From Hyphomonas adhaerens MHS-3 (GTDB lineage: Bacteria > Pseudomonadota > Alphaproteobacteria > Caulobacterales > Hyphomonadaceae), in NCBI RefSeq assembly GCF_000685235.1, contig NZ_ARYH01000004.1, forward strand, positions 91,186 through 155,185: a stretch of DNA of 64,000 bases, given 5' to 3'. Each line of letters begins with the position of its first letter. Position 1 is the stretch's first letter. Shown here piece after piece: positions 10,534 through 18,933 of the stretch. Below the pieces are notes generated by a model that made no database searches, had not been told where the DNA came from, and saw only the letters and a list, made by a program, of their open reading frames with translations. Made by a program: the position numbers and the translations under genes.

Positions 10534-11451
10534 TCAATTCTGCTCTCCTTGCAGCAGCTCCTTCGGCACACTTTCCAGTGCGTTCTTGGGAAATTCCGTG
10601 CGATAATTTGCGTCGTAGAAGTCGATCGCAGCTTGCCCCTGTGCCGGATCTGAAAACTTCCACAGCCCTGACTTCACACCCTCGATGATCATTCCGTAGA
10701 CCGCTTTCTCGAGGGCCTGCCTGACCGCCAGATGCCGCGGCTGATTCAGTGTAATGCCAGCCTCGGCTTCCAACAGCTCCCGGTAGGCGACATATTTGAA
10801 TGCATTGGCATGCCAGGCGACAGAGGCGACCCTCTGCTCGGTCGAAACGGAGATGAGCACTTCACCCGTCTTGACGCTCACCGCGCGCAGGTAAACGGAA
10901 ACAGCGTCTTCCCGGTATTGTGTATCCATACCGATGCCAAGGTATCGCGCGCCCGCACCACCCGTCTGCGTATTTGTATCATATCCGGTGATGGCTCCTT
11001 CGATCAGGGTGCCCGCAAACAGAAGAGCCGGCAAAGCCATGGAGTCTTTCGCGGACTCTCCGAGGTAGCGCTGGCGCATCTCGAGGATGATCTGGCGTTC
11101 CTTCAGGAGGTTATCGAGCTTCTCCCGCTCGACGACCTTGAACCAGCTCTGGTCACCGGCATCCTGGAGCGCCTTGATGAGAATGGGGGTCGCGCCCTGG
11201 GTCACCGCCCGTGACAGCGTCTGCACAGTATCGCTTGGCTTGAATGCCCCCGTTTCGTCACTCACACCGTAAACAGCCACCGGAATCTGCTCCGATGGCT
11301 TCGGCAGCCAGAGCAAGGCGTATTCGGTTTGGGTCCTCGGATTGACGACCGGTTCAGCCATTTTGGTCTTCACCTTCGGTGGTGTGCCACAGGACGCCAG
11401 CACCATGGCCAATGCCAACACAGGCGCTGCGCCCCTTTTAAAACTTCGCAT
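10534..11451 (-). CDS. csgG: Curli secretion channel lipoprotein CsgG
   Basis: Outer-membrane lipoprotein that forms the nonameric pore for curlin export. From ATG 11451 (GGGAGTAG site) it is 305 aa, near the family norm. The lipobox LASC places the acylated Cys at residue 21, and the family region TQTEYALLWLPKPSEQIPVAVY follows in shortened form at the start of the mature protein. Its first bases lie 28 bp after csgF. A 216-bp structured gap separates it from the first curlin gene, so expression of channel and fibre may be uncoupled. Confidence 0.95.
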   Translation of the reverse strand: MRSFKRGAAPVLALAMVLASCGTPPKVKTKMAEPVVNPRTQTEYALLWLPKPSEQIPVAVYGVSDETGAFKPSDTVQTLSRAVTQGATPILIKALQDAGDQSWFKVVEREKLDNLLKERQIILEMRQRYLGESAKDSMALPALLFAGTLIEGAITGYDTNTQTGGAGARYLGIGMDTQYREDAVSVYLRAVSVKTGEVLISVSTEQRVASVAWHANAFKYVAYRELLEAEAGITLNQPRHLAVRQALEKAVYGMIIEGVKSGLWKFSDPAQGQAAIDFYDANYRTEFPKNALESVPKELLQGEQN

Positions 11452-11479
11452 CAAAAATCTACTCCCCGCACATTTCCGA

Positions 11480-11950
11480 TCAGCCGCCAGTCGTGAAAAT
11501 CGGAACGACAATTTCAGTCGTCGATCCGGTCGTCGCGTCGAAAATCGTCAGCGTGATGGAATCCAGTCCCCGCTCAAATTCCACCGTCTGATCGCCAAAC
11601 ACGACGCGCCCATAGTCCTGAGGGTCATCTCCGAAAATAGCGTTCGCGACTTCCGAAGCGAGACCGGACAACAAGCGGCTTTGCAGCTGGCGAATGAAAA
11701 GGTCGGCCTGAGGATCGCTGGACGAAACGCTTGACGGCGGCTCGGTGTCATCCTGCGCGTTTGCGACGCCCAGCAGGTGGGACGAATTGAAGGGATTGCC
11801 GCCGAATGAGGGATTCACCGGTGTGTAGACCAATTCCTGCGCAGAGACGGCCGGCGCGCTCACGACACCCCCCACCAGCATCAAAGCCAGTAAAGACAAC
11901 ATCCCTGTCAGGATTTTTTTCGGGGATTTGCCTGCTGGTGACTTAGTCAT
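11480..11950 (-). CDS. csgF: Curli assembly protein CsgF
   Basis: Periplasm/outer-membrane accessory protein that binds the CsgG pore and couples secretion to nucleation at the surface. From ATG 11950 (site GGAGAGGACC) it is 156 aa with a signal peptide ending near residue 38. The mature N-terminus ELVYTPVNPSFGGNPF carries the conserved PxFGGNP segment by which CsgF enters CsgG. The ATG overlaps the end of the upstream gene by 8 bp, implying coupled translation. Confidence 0.94.
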   Translation of the reverse strand: MTKSPAGKSPKKILTGMLSLLALMLVGGVVSAPAVSAQELVYTPVNPSFGGNPFNSSHLLGVANAQDDTEPPSSVSSSDPQADLFIRQLQSRLLSGLASEVANAIFGDDPQDYGRVVFGDQTVEFERGLDSITLTIFDATTGSTTEIVVPIFTTGG

Positions 11951-12866
11951 TTTTCGGTCCTCTCCAACGCTCTCCATCCACGATAAGCCGACCGGCACGC
12001 GTCAGGTTGATCTCCCCAAGTGTGACCCCACCGGTCACATAGGCTCTCGCGGCGGCCCCAATGGCGATCCGCGAAGTGGAGGCAACACCATTCACATCAA
12101 GCGAGGACGCCCCATCCAGCTCTGCGGTCAGCTCTGATAAATCGACATCTGCCAGGGTCGCCCGGCTGGTGCCGGACATGAACACCTGCGCAGCACCGAC
12201 CACTTTCTCTGAATTCAACTTCGACGCCCGTCCCAGACAGGCGCTCAGAAGCCGCCCCACATTTGAGATCCGGATCTGGCCGCCATTGCTGGCATCGATG
12301 TCGGCCCGCCGCGCATGTTCAATACTGAACTGGGCGGCCCCGGTCGTCGTCAGGCGAAGTGTTTCCTTCACACTCTTTGCGACGACGTGCGCACAGCCGC
12401 CTGCAAGAATTTCAAGGTTTTCTATGTCCGACACTTCGGCATCCCCTGCGCGAAGCACCAACTTCACATCAGCAGTTTCGGGAACCGAAACGATAATGGC
12501 GGGAAAGTCCGTTATCGGGTGCGCTGCGCCGTCTTCGAAAGAAATGGACAGTACACCATTTGTCCGAACGCAGTTCATGGCGATCGGCGCAGGCATGCCC
12601 CGTATTCTCAAGCCAGACGCGGCGGTTTCCTCCACCACCACCCGGCCAAGATCTGATCCGCCTTCTGTAATGGAGACAACACTGGCCGCACTCTGATCAC
12701 TTCGTACAATGCGGACTGTGCCAATAAAGTCGTCGATCTGAAGCCCCACTTTACCCCCGGTCCGATCCGATGGCAGGCTCGCGTGCGCCGCCATGGAAAG
12801 GAGGGGCAGTCCGCACAGCAGGCCAACCACCCGGCCGAGTTTCGGCTTCCATACGGAAACTTCCAT
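11943..12866 (-). CDS. Secreted GIN/DUF2807-like protein in the curli operon
   Basis: A 307-aa exported protein, first gene of the curli operon. It has a signal peptide ending near residue 29, a good AAGGAGATG site, then many short beta-rich units with Gly/Ala/Ser turns, as in putative autotransporter-adhesin head GIN domains (DUF2807) that fold as beta-helices. Two or three Cys are scattered. Overlap with csgF by 8 bp ties it to the curli machine. It is not one of the named E. coli csg products; possibilities are a surface-fibre cap, adhesin or periplasmic chaperone. Family assignment is by pattern, not by search. Confidence 0.7.
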   Translation of the reverse strand: MEVSVWKPKLGRVVGLLCGLPLLSMAAHASLPSDRTGGKVGLQIDDFIGTVRIVRSDQSAASVVSITEGGSDLGRVVVEETAASGLRIRGMPAPIAMNCVRTNGVLSISFEDGAAHPITDFPAIIVSVPETADVKLVLRAGDAEVSDIENLEILAGGCAHVVAKSVKETLRLTTTGAAQFSIEHARRADIDASNGGQIRISNVGRLLSACLGRASKLNSEKVVGAAQVFMSGTSRATLADVDLSELTAELDGASSLDVNGVASTSRIAIGAAARAYVTGGVTLGEINLTRAGRLIVDGERWRGPKND

Positions 12867-13003
12867 CAGCGCATCTCCTTTTCCATGACATCCCCAACCC
12901 AGACCTCACATTGAAGAAACGTAGTTCCTCGCAGCTCGCGTCCCCAGCCACTCAGGATCGTTTCCCTCGTTTAGAGAGCTAACAAAGCGTTAATGCCCCA
13001 AAG

Positions 13004-13030
13004 GTGTCATCCCTCATTTGGGGGATGCAC
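13004..13030. promoter_or_regulatory. Inverted repeat in the curli operon promoter region
   Basis: GTG-t-CATCCC at 13004-13013 mirrors GGGATG-CAC at 13022-13030 around an 8-nt spacer. It lies 138 bp upstream of the GIN-like gene and 58 bp after the LuxR-type gene. It may be an operator for that regulator or the end of its transcript; no U-tract follows. Confidence 0.4.
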
Positions 13031-13087
13031 GCTCTGGCAGACGAAATTTTCTTTCTTCGGGTGAAAGGTGTGACGGATGCGCCACGC

Positions 13088-14182
13088 TCAGTCGTGGTAG
13101 TCGAACGCGAACCGAGACAATTTGATGATAATTTCGGCCTGGCGCCGCGTGCCTGTTTTCATAAGTATCGACTTGAGAAGGGATTTGACCGTGCTGATCG
13201 CAACCTCCCTCCCTTCAGCAATCTCAGCCAGCGTATCTCCGGCATAAAGACGCTCACACACGTCACATTCGGCATCTGTCAGAATGAAGGCCTGCCGCAG
13301 AAGATGGCGGTCCAGCCGCTTTGGAGCGAGCAGCGGATCCAGCACGAGAATGGCGTGGCCGGACCTTCCGCCAAAGTTTTTCAAAGCCGGTACCGGCGTC
13401 ACGGTGCAGATGAATGTCCGCTCGGGGCGGAGGCGCGTAAAAGAAAAGCGCCCACCGGCCAGACCGTTTGTTCCCCTCAGGGCGGCGGCGAGCGCGAAGT
13501 TCACTTCATCCGACAACATGTCGAGACGGCCGAAATGGTCCCGCCGGATCAAGCCGGCCGATAGCAAATTCTCGAAATGCTCCGAATACCGCAGCAGGAC
13601 GCCTTCCCTATCAAGGATCGCGACGTGAGCTTGCGGGCCAAAAAGATCCAGCAAGGAAGACGCCCGCGTATCAACGATTTGCTCTGCCAGTTGCACAACA
13701 GGCAAAGCGCTCTGCACGATGCTTGCGAACCTTTCGATGACATCCGTTTCAAACGGGCCATCTTCATAGGGACGCGCAATGGCGAGACCGACGATGTGCC
13801 CCTCTCCTCTGGAAAGGATTGCTCCCGAGAACTGCCCGATCCGGGCCGGGATCAGGAATTCCTGATATACAGGAAGAGTCCGGACTGTTTCAGCATCCAC
13901 CAGGTCCGCATCATGAAAGATGCGACCGGTCGGCATGATATCAAATACCTTTGTCCGCGGATTTTCGGCGAGGTAGTCCGCTTCCTTGCAGAACAGCTCC
14001 AAATCGACAGATCCAAAAATGGCAGAGTCCAGGATCAGGTTCTCATCGCTGACGGCAATCATCTGTACCGTGCCGGCGCCGCAATACTCCGTCAGCCACT
14101 CTAATGCCGCTGGCAGACTTTCGCTGTCACTCATCCCTTCCAGCAACAATTCCTGGAAACGGCCAGGTGAGCCGGTTGCCAT
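13088..14182 (-). CDS. LuxR-family transcriptional regulator beside the curli locus
   Basis: A 364-aa DNA-binding protein. The last 60 residues form a LuxR/FixJ-type helix-turn-helix (region LTDAECDVCERLYAG through STVKSLLKSILMKTG). The N-terminal 290 residues resemble the PAS/GAF-like sensor part seen in alphaproteobacterial LuxR proteins and show no receiver domain or autoinducer-binding signature. It lies 221 bp upstream of the curli operon on the same strand, so it is the obvious candidate activator in place of CsgD, which is also LuxR-type. That link is inferred from position. Confidence 0.85.
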   Translation of the reverse strand: MATGSPGRFQELLLEGMSDSESLPAALEWLTEYCGAGTVQMIAVSDENLILDSAIFGSVDLELFCKEADYLAENPRTKVFDIMPTGRIFHDADLVDAETVRTLPVYQEFLIPARIGQFSGAILSRGEGHIVGLAIARPYEDGPFETDVIERFASIVQSALPVVQLAEQIVDTRASSLLDLFGPQAHVAILDREGVLLRYSEHFENLLSAGLIRRDHFGRLDMLSDEVNFALAAALRGTNGLAGGRFSFTRLRPERTFICTVTPVPALKNFGGRSGHAILVLDPLLAPKRLDRHLLRQAFILTDAECDVCERLYAGDTLAEIAEGREVAISTVKSLLKSILMKTGTRRQAEIIIKLSRFAFDYHD

Positions 14183-14302
14183 CTACTGCTCCTCTACTTG
14201 CCCTTAAAAGTAGAAACATAGATTTTTTATCTGATATGGCAACAATTATTAAGGTTTACACGATCGGCGCGTCTGTGGACCGACAGGCAGGCTGAAGCAG
14301 CT

Positions 14303-15976
14303 TCACGCCTCTTGCGAATTCTCCGCTTCCGAATTCTCTGCTTCAAAATTCTTCATCGCCTTCAATTCGTCTCGCAACCCCAGGTAAAGGCTGAAGCAAC
14401 ACGCGAGCAGGATGAAGGTGAAAGGCAATGCGGCGGTGATCGTACCCGCCTGCAAGGACTGGAGCACATCTGTGCCGCCACCATACAAAAGGGCCGACGC
14501 GGTCAGTCCGAGCATGCAGGCCCAGAAGACACGCTGCGCGACCGGGGCGTCCGTCTTGCCGCCGCTGGTGATCGTATCGACCACAAGCGCGCCGGAATCC
14601 GCCGACGTCACAATGAAGACAACCAGCAGGAAAATGGCGACGACGGACGTAATCTCCGCGAATGGAAGATCTTCCAGCATCTGGAACAGGACAAGCGAAG
14701 CACTGCTCACGCCATCGGCCAGTTCACCCGTGCCCGACTGGTTGAGGGTCAGCGCCGTTTTGCCAAATGCCGTGAACCAGATCACGCAGATGGTGAAAGG
14801 CGCTAGCAGGACGACGGCGAAGTATTCCCGCACGGTCCGCCCCTTGGAAATCCGCGCGATGAACATGCCAACGAACGGCGACCAGGAAATCCACCAGGCC
14901 CAATAGAAAATGGTCCAGTCGTGGAACCAAACGATGTCTGGCCGATCCACCCAGTTGGTCAGCGCAGGCGTATCGGTGATGTAGGCCAGAAGGTTCTGCC
15001 CCAACCCGGTGAAGATCAGGATTGTCGGCCCGGCAATGACCACAAAGATCAGCAAGCCAAAGGCAATGCCCATATTGATGTTGCTGAGCAGTTTCACCCC
15101 ACCGTCCATGCCGCGCAGAACGGACAGCACCGCCAGCCCCGTCATGAACGCGATCAAGGCGATCTGCAGGTAGCGGTTCGGTTCGAACCCGAAGAGGTAG
15201 GCCAGTCCGCTGGTCGCCTGGGTCGCGCCGATGCCGATTGTCGTGGCCAGTCCGAACACCGTCGAAACGACCGCGAACATATCGATGATATGGCCGGGCC
15301 AGCCCCAGACGCGCTCGCCGAAGACATGGTAACAGGCAGATCGTATGCTGAGCGGCAAGCCCTTGTTGTGGGCAAAGAAACCCAGCGCCAGTCCGACAAT
15401 GGCGTAGATGGCCCAGGGCGCCAGCCCCCAGTGGAAGATGGTCGCGCTGAACGCAAGCCGCTCCGCCGCCGGAGTTGCCGGTGGTACATTCAGCGGCGTG
15501 CCGTACCAATCTGTGTAGTAGGCGAGCGGTTCAGCCGCCCCATAGAACATGAATCCTACCCCGACGCCTGCAGCAAACAGCATGGCCACCCAGGAATGGA
15601 TCTTGAATTCCGGTTCGGCAGACGCGCCGCCCAACCGGATCCGCCCCATTGGACTGAACGCAAGGTACAGTGCAAAGGCGAAAACGATCACGGGCGTGAC
15701 GGCGAACAGCCAGTCTGCGCGCTGGAGCGTCCAGGTCTTGGCCGCCGTCAGGTAAAGCGTCGCGGCATCCGGAAAGATGAGACTCATCGCTCCGAACAGG
15801 ACGATCAGGCCTGCGCTGAGGAAAAAGACCGGGTTATGGACGTCCAGCCCTGCGATTTCGACATTGTCCTGGCCGACTTCGTAGTCGGTTTCATAAACAA
15901 ACAGGGTTTCTTCTTCGGCGGGGGATGTTTCGGGTGCGTCAGCAGCCGATACGCTTGGGTCGAAATCTTGAGCCAT
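14303..15976 (-). CDS. BCCT-family betaine/choline/carnitine transporter
   Basis: Inner-membrane, Na+- or H+-coupled uptake of a quaternary-ammonium compound. The 557-aa protein has about 12 hydrophobic segments and the family signature WAWWISWSPFVGMFIARIS around residues 360-378, with the substrate-box tryptophans. The N-terminal 45 residues are acidic and cytoplasmic; the C-terminus ends in a short repeated acidic motif (EAENSEAENS). The C-terminal extension is short, so osmosensing as in BetP is doubtful. It diverges from a TonB receptor across a 243-bp gap. No bet genes are adjacent. Confidence 0.94.
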   Translation of the reverse strand: MAQDFDPSVSAADAPETSPAEEETLFVYETDYEVGQDNVEIAGLDVHNPVFFLSAGLIVLFGAMSLIFPDAATLYLTAAKTWTLQRADWLFAVTPVIVFAFALYLAFSPMGRIRLGGASAEPEFKIHSWVAMLFAAGVGVGFMFYGAAEPLAYYTDWYGTPLNVPPATPAAERLAFSATIFHWGLAPWAIYAIVGLALGFFAHNKGLPLSIRSACYHVFGERVWGWPGHIIDMFAVVSTVFGLATTIGIGATQATSGLAYLFGFEPNRYLQIALIAFMTGLAVLSVLRGMDGGVKLLSNINMGIAFGLLIFVVIAGPTILIFTGLGQNLLAYITDTPALTNWVDRPDIVWFHDWTIFYWAWWISWSPFVGMFIARISKGRTVREYFAVVLLAPFTICVIWFTAFGKTALTLNQSGTGELADGVSSASLVLFQMLEDLPFAEITSVVAIFLLVVFIVTSADSGALVVDTITSGGKTDAPVAQRVFWACMLGLTASALLYGGGTDVLQSLQAGTITAALPFTFILLACCFSLYLGLRDELKAMKNFEAENSEAENSQEA

Positions 15977-16015
15977 ACGCGGCTATTGCCGTAATTACGT
16001 CGATAGTCAAATGAT

Positions 16016-16039
16016 CGGGGTGCAGGTGGGGACACCCCG
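16016..16039. repeat. Short inverted repeat in BCCT/TonB divergent region
   Basis: CGGGGTG at 16016-16022 and CACCCCG at 16033-16039 flank 10 nt. It could be an operator for either divergent gene; the evidence is only symmetry. Confidence 0.3.
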
Positions 16040-16219
16040 GATACACAGAATGTGGACTTTGTGTAACAGTTTGCAGCCAATCCGGGGGATATAACAGCCC
16101 CAGCCCTTTAGATTATCGAAATAACCAAGTAGCTCAGACACATCGAGCAGCCACGATTCTATTGCTGCGCGCCCGTTCGGTGTGCGCGCCACGGCTGGAA
16201 TTGACCCAAGGGGAAGAAT

Positions 16220-18853
16220 ATGAAGAAGTTAAAGTACGGCGCGTCGCTGATGGCGATCGCCGGCCTCGTCGCGACGTATGCCCACGCTCAGGAAACTGCA
16301 CCGGCACAGCCGGCTGCGAAGGTAAAGCGTCTTCAGGCCGTCACCGTCACCGCCACCAAGCGTTCAGAAAGCGCCCAGAGCATTCCTGTCGCCGTGACCG
16401 CACTCGGCGAGCAGGAACTTCAATCGCTCGGCGTGAAAAGCTTCAATGACTACCTGATTCAGCTACCGGGCGTGACCGCTGGCGGCGCTGGCCCCGGCCA
16501 GAACACGATTTACATCCGCGGCCTCGCATCGACGACTCCGAACCTGACCGTTGCCGGCGTGGCTGGTCTTGCGCCGAACGTCAGCTTCTATCTCGACGAA
16601 CAGCCGCTGGCCCAGCCGGGCCGTAACCTCGACGTCTACGCCGCCGACATTGAGCGCGTGGAAGTCCTTTCCGGTCCGCAAGGCACTCTCTTCGGGGCCA
16701 GCTCCCAGGCCGGTACGGTTCGCATGATCACGAACAAACCTTCGCTGAACGGCTTTGATGCCGGCTTCAACGCGGCGACCTCGTTCACCGATGGCGGCGA
16801 GATGAGCAACAGCGTCGATGTGATGATCAATCTTCCGATCAACGACAAACTGGCTGTCCGCGGCGTGGTCTATACCGACTCACAAGGCGGCTATATCGAC
16901 AATGTCGGCGGGACACTCTCGGCCGCAGAATCAGCCCGTTTCCGCTCAGCCGGAACCGTTCGCGCGAATGGCGTTCCGGTCAGCCGCCAACGTGATGGCT
17001 TCCAATCTGCAACACAAGTTGCGGACAATCTGACAGACGACAAAACAACAAACGACAACGCTCTTCTGGCAGACTTGTCCGATGTCAATTTCATTTCTGC
17101 CAACAATGGCACCATCGCCGAAAACGACATCAATGACGTGACGTATAAGGGCTTCCGCCTGAGTGGCCTGTACGAAATTAACGAGGACTGGGACATCCTG
17201 CTCCAGCACTCCCAACAGCAGATCGATGCCGAAGGTGTCTTCTCCGCCGATCCGGAACTGGACGATTACGACATTGTCCGCTTCACGCCGGAAAACACCG
17301 AGGACAAATTCCACAATACTGCCTGGACGGTGAACGGCCGCCTGGGGGCACTGGAAGCCGTCTACACTGGCGCGTATACGGAACGCACGACAGACCAGAC
17401 CGTCGACTATTCCGACTATCTGTTCGTCGGCCAGTATCTGCCTTACTATATCTGTGACTACTCGGTCACCTATCCGGCCGCAGCACCGACAGGCACCTGC
17501 TACGCCCCGAACCTCTATGTGACATCGCACAGCGAAACGAAGGTTCAGACGCACGAGCTGCGCTTCAATACGCCCGAACAGTATCGCTGGCGCGCCACCT
17601 TCGGCGGCTTCTTCAGCGACCTTGAACTGGCCGAACGCAATGACTTCGTCTATCCGGGATCAACCCAGGTTGCCTACACGGACGGCACAATCGGCTTCGC
17701 ACCGAACTATCCGCTGACCAATGTGGATGCCGTTGGTGCAATCGGCGATGCCTATCCGGGCTATTACAGCCAGCCAGGCCCCTTCCCGGCCGGTGTGATC
17801 TTCCGCAATGACGTGAAACGCACGGACAAGCAGCTTGGCATCTTCGGCGAAACCAGCTTCGACCTCACCGACCAGTTCTCCCTGACATTAGGTGCCCGTT
17901 ACTATGATGTTGAAGTGGACCTGGAAGGCAGCGCCAACTCGTCCTTCTACAACCTTTATACTGAAAGCGACCAGCAGGTATTCGGTACCAACATCTCCTA
18001 CATCTACGGCCCGGACAGGCCGGCGGGTAACCCGGATAAGGCGGCGACTGACGGCTTCATCTACAAGGTCACAGGTGAGTGGACGCCAACCGCCGACACG
18101 CTGTTCTATGCAACCTATTCGGAAGGTTTCCGCCCAGGCCTGCTGAACCGCCCAGGTGGCGCGCAGGGCCCCGGCGGCTACGTTGTGCCGTATGCTGTGG
18201 ATACTGACGAAGTGAAGAACTATGAGATCGGCTGGAAAACCGAGCTCTTCGACAATTCGCTGCGTTTCAATGGATCGGCCTTCTTTGTCAAAGTCGATGG
18301 CCTGCAGACGACCATCTTCGATCCGTCGATCGTCAACCTGTTCTTCTCGGACAACGCGGCGAACGCGGAAATCCAGGGCGTCGAGGGTGACTTCACCTGG
18401 GCCCCGGCATCTATTGAAGGCCTGACCGTCGCCGGTGCCTTCTCCTTCCTGGATACGGAGATCACGGAAGTCCTGGTGCCGACCAATGATGTCGTCAAAG
18501 GATCGGACCTCGCCTTCGCGCCGTCCTATCAGGGTAACCTGCGTGTCCGCTATGAGTGGGATCTTGAACAGCAGATTGCTGGTCAGTCGCTCCGCGCCCA
18601 CGTGATGCCACAGGTCATCATCTCTGATGACTCGTTCACCGATGTGATCGAGATCAACAAGATGAAACTCGACGGCTACACCACGCTCGGTGCATCCGCG
18701 GGTGTGACAGGCGACAACTGGACGGCCGAACTCTTCGCCACCAACCTGACGAATGAGTATGCGGCCCTCAGCGGCAGCTTTGTCTATGACCGCGAGCGCA
18801 TCACGCCGATGCGGCCAAGAACGATTGGGATCCGCTTCTCCTACGACTACTAG
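16220..18853 (+). CDS. TonB-dependent outer-membrane receptor
   Basis: Energised outer-membrane importer, 877 aa. The start has an AAGGGGAAG site and a signal peptide ending in AHA near residue 23. A TonB-box-like VTVTATKRSES follows near residues 41-51, then the plug domain (IERVEVLSGPQGTLFG near residue 145) and a 22-strand-type barrel ending in an aromatic terminus (RFSYDY). Ligand is unknown; such receptors in these bacteria take up glycans, steroids, terpenoids or chelates. A strong terminator follows, then a TPR-sulfotransferase gene, a pairing that may be functional. Confidence 0.94.
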   Translation: MKKLKYGASLMAIAGLVATYAHAQETAPAQPAAKVKRLQAVTVTATKRSESAQSIPVAVTALGEQELQSLGVKSFNDYLIQLPGVTAGGAGPGQNTIYIRGLASTTPNLTVAGVAGLAPNVSFYLDEQPLAQPGRNLDVYAADIERVEVLSGPQGTLFGASSQAGTVRMITNKPSLNGFDAGFNAATSFTDGGEMSNSVDVMINLPINDKLAVRGVVYTDSQGGYIDNVGGTLSAAESARFRSAGTVRANGVPVSRQRDGFQSATQVADNLTDDKTTNDNALLADLSDVNFISANNGTIAENDINDVTYKGFRLSGLYEINEDWDILLQHSQQQIDAEGVFSADPELDDYDIVRFTPENTEDKFHNTAWTVNGRLGALEAVYTGAYTERTTDQTVDYSDYLFVGQYLPYYICDYSVTYPAAAPTGTCYAPNLYVTSHSETKVQTHELRFNTPEQYRWRATFGGFFSDLELAERNDFVYPGSTQVAYTDGTIGFAPNYPLTNVDAVGAIGDAYPGYYSQPGPFPAGVIFRNDVKRTDKQLGIFGETSFDLTDQFSLTLGARYYDVEVDLEGSANSSFYNLYTESDQQVFGTNISYIYGPDRPAGNPDKAATDGFIYKVTGEWTPTADTLFYATYSEGFRPGLLNRPGGAQGPGGYVVPYAVDTDEVKNYEIGWKTELFDNSLRFNGSAFFVKVDGLQTTIFDPSIVNLFFSDNAANAEIQGVEGDFTWAPASIEGLTVAGAFSFLDTEITEVLVPTNDVVKGSDLAFAPSYQGNLRVRYEWDLEQQIAGQSLRAHVMPQVIISDDSFTDVIEINKMKLDGYTTLGASAGVTGDNWTAELFATNLTNEYAALSGSFVYDRERITPMRPRTIGIRFSYDY

Positions 18854-18878
18854 GACAGCCCAAGACTTGATCCTGAAG

Positions 18879-18910
18879 CAGCGCCCTGACACTTTCAGGG
18901 CGCTGTTTTC
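18879..18910 (+). terminator. Rho-independent terminator after the TonB receptor
   Basis: A perfect 11-bp stem, CAGCGCCCTGA against TCAGGGCGCTG, has a 5-nt loop and is followed by TTTTCTTA. It separates the receptor from the downstream gene at least in part. Confidence 0.88.
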
Positions 18911-18933
18911 TTATTGAGGAATACCCTGACGCG

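Noticed and set aside
12300..12660. Small plus-strand frames inside the GIN-like gene
   Set aside because: They are antisense to a gene with signal peptide, ribosome site and operon coupling.
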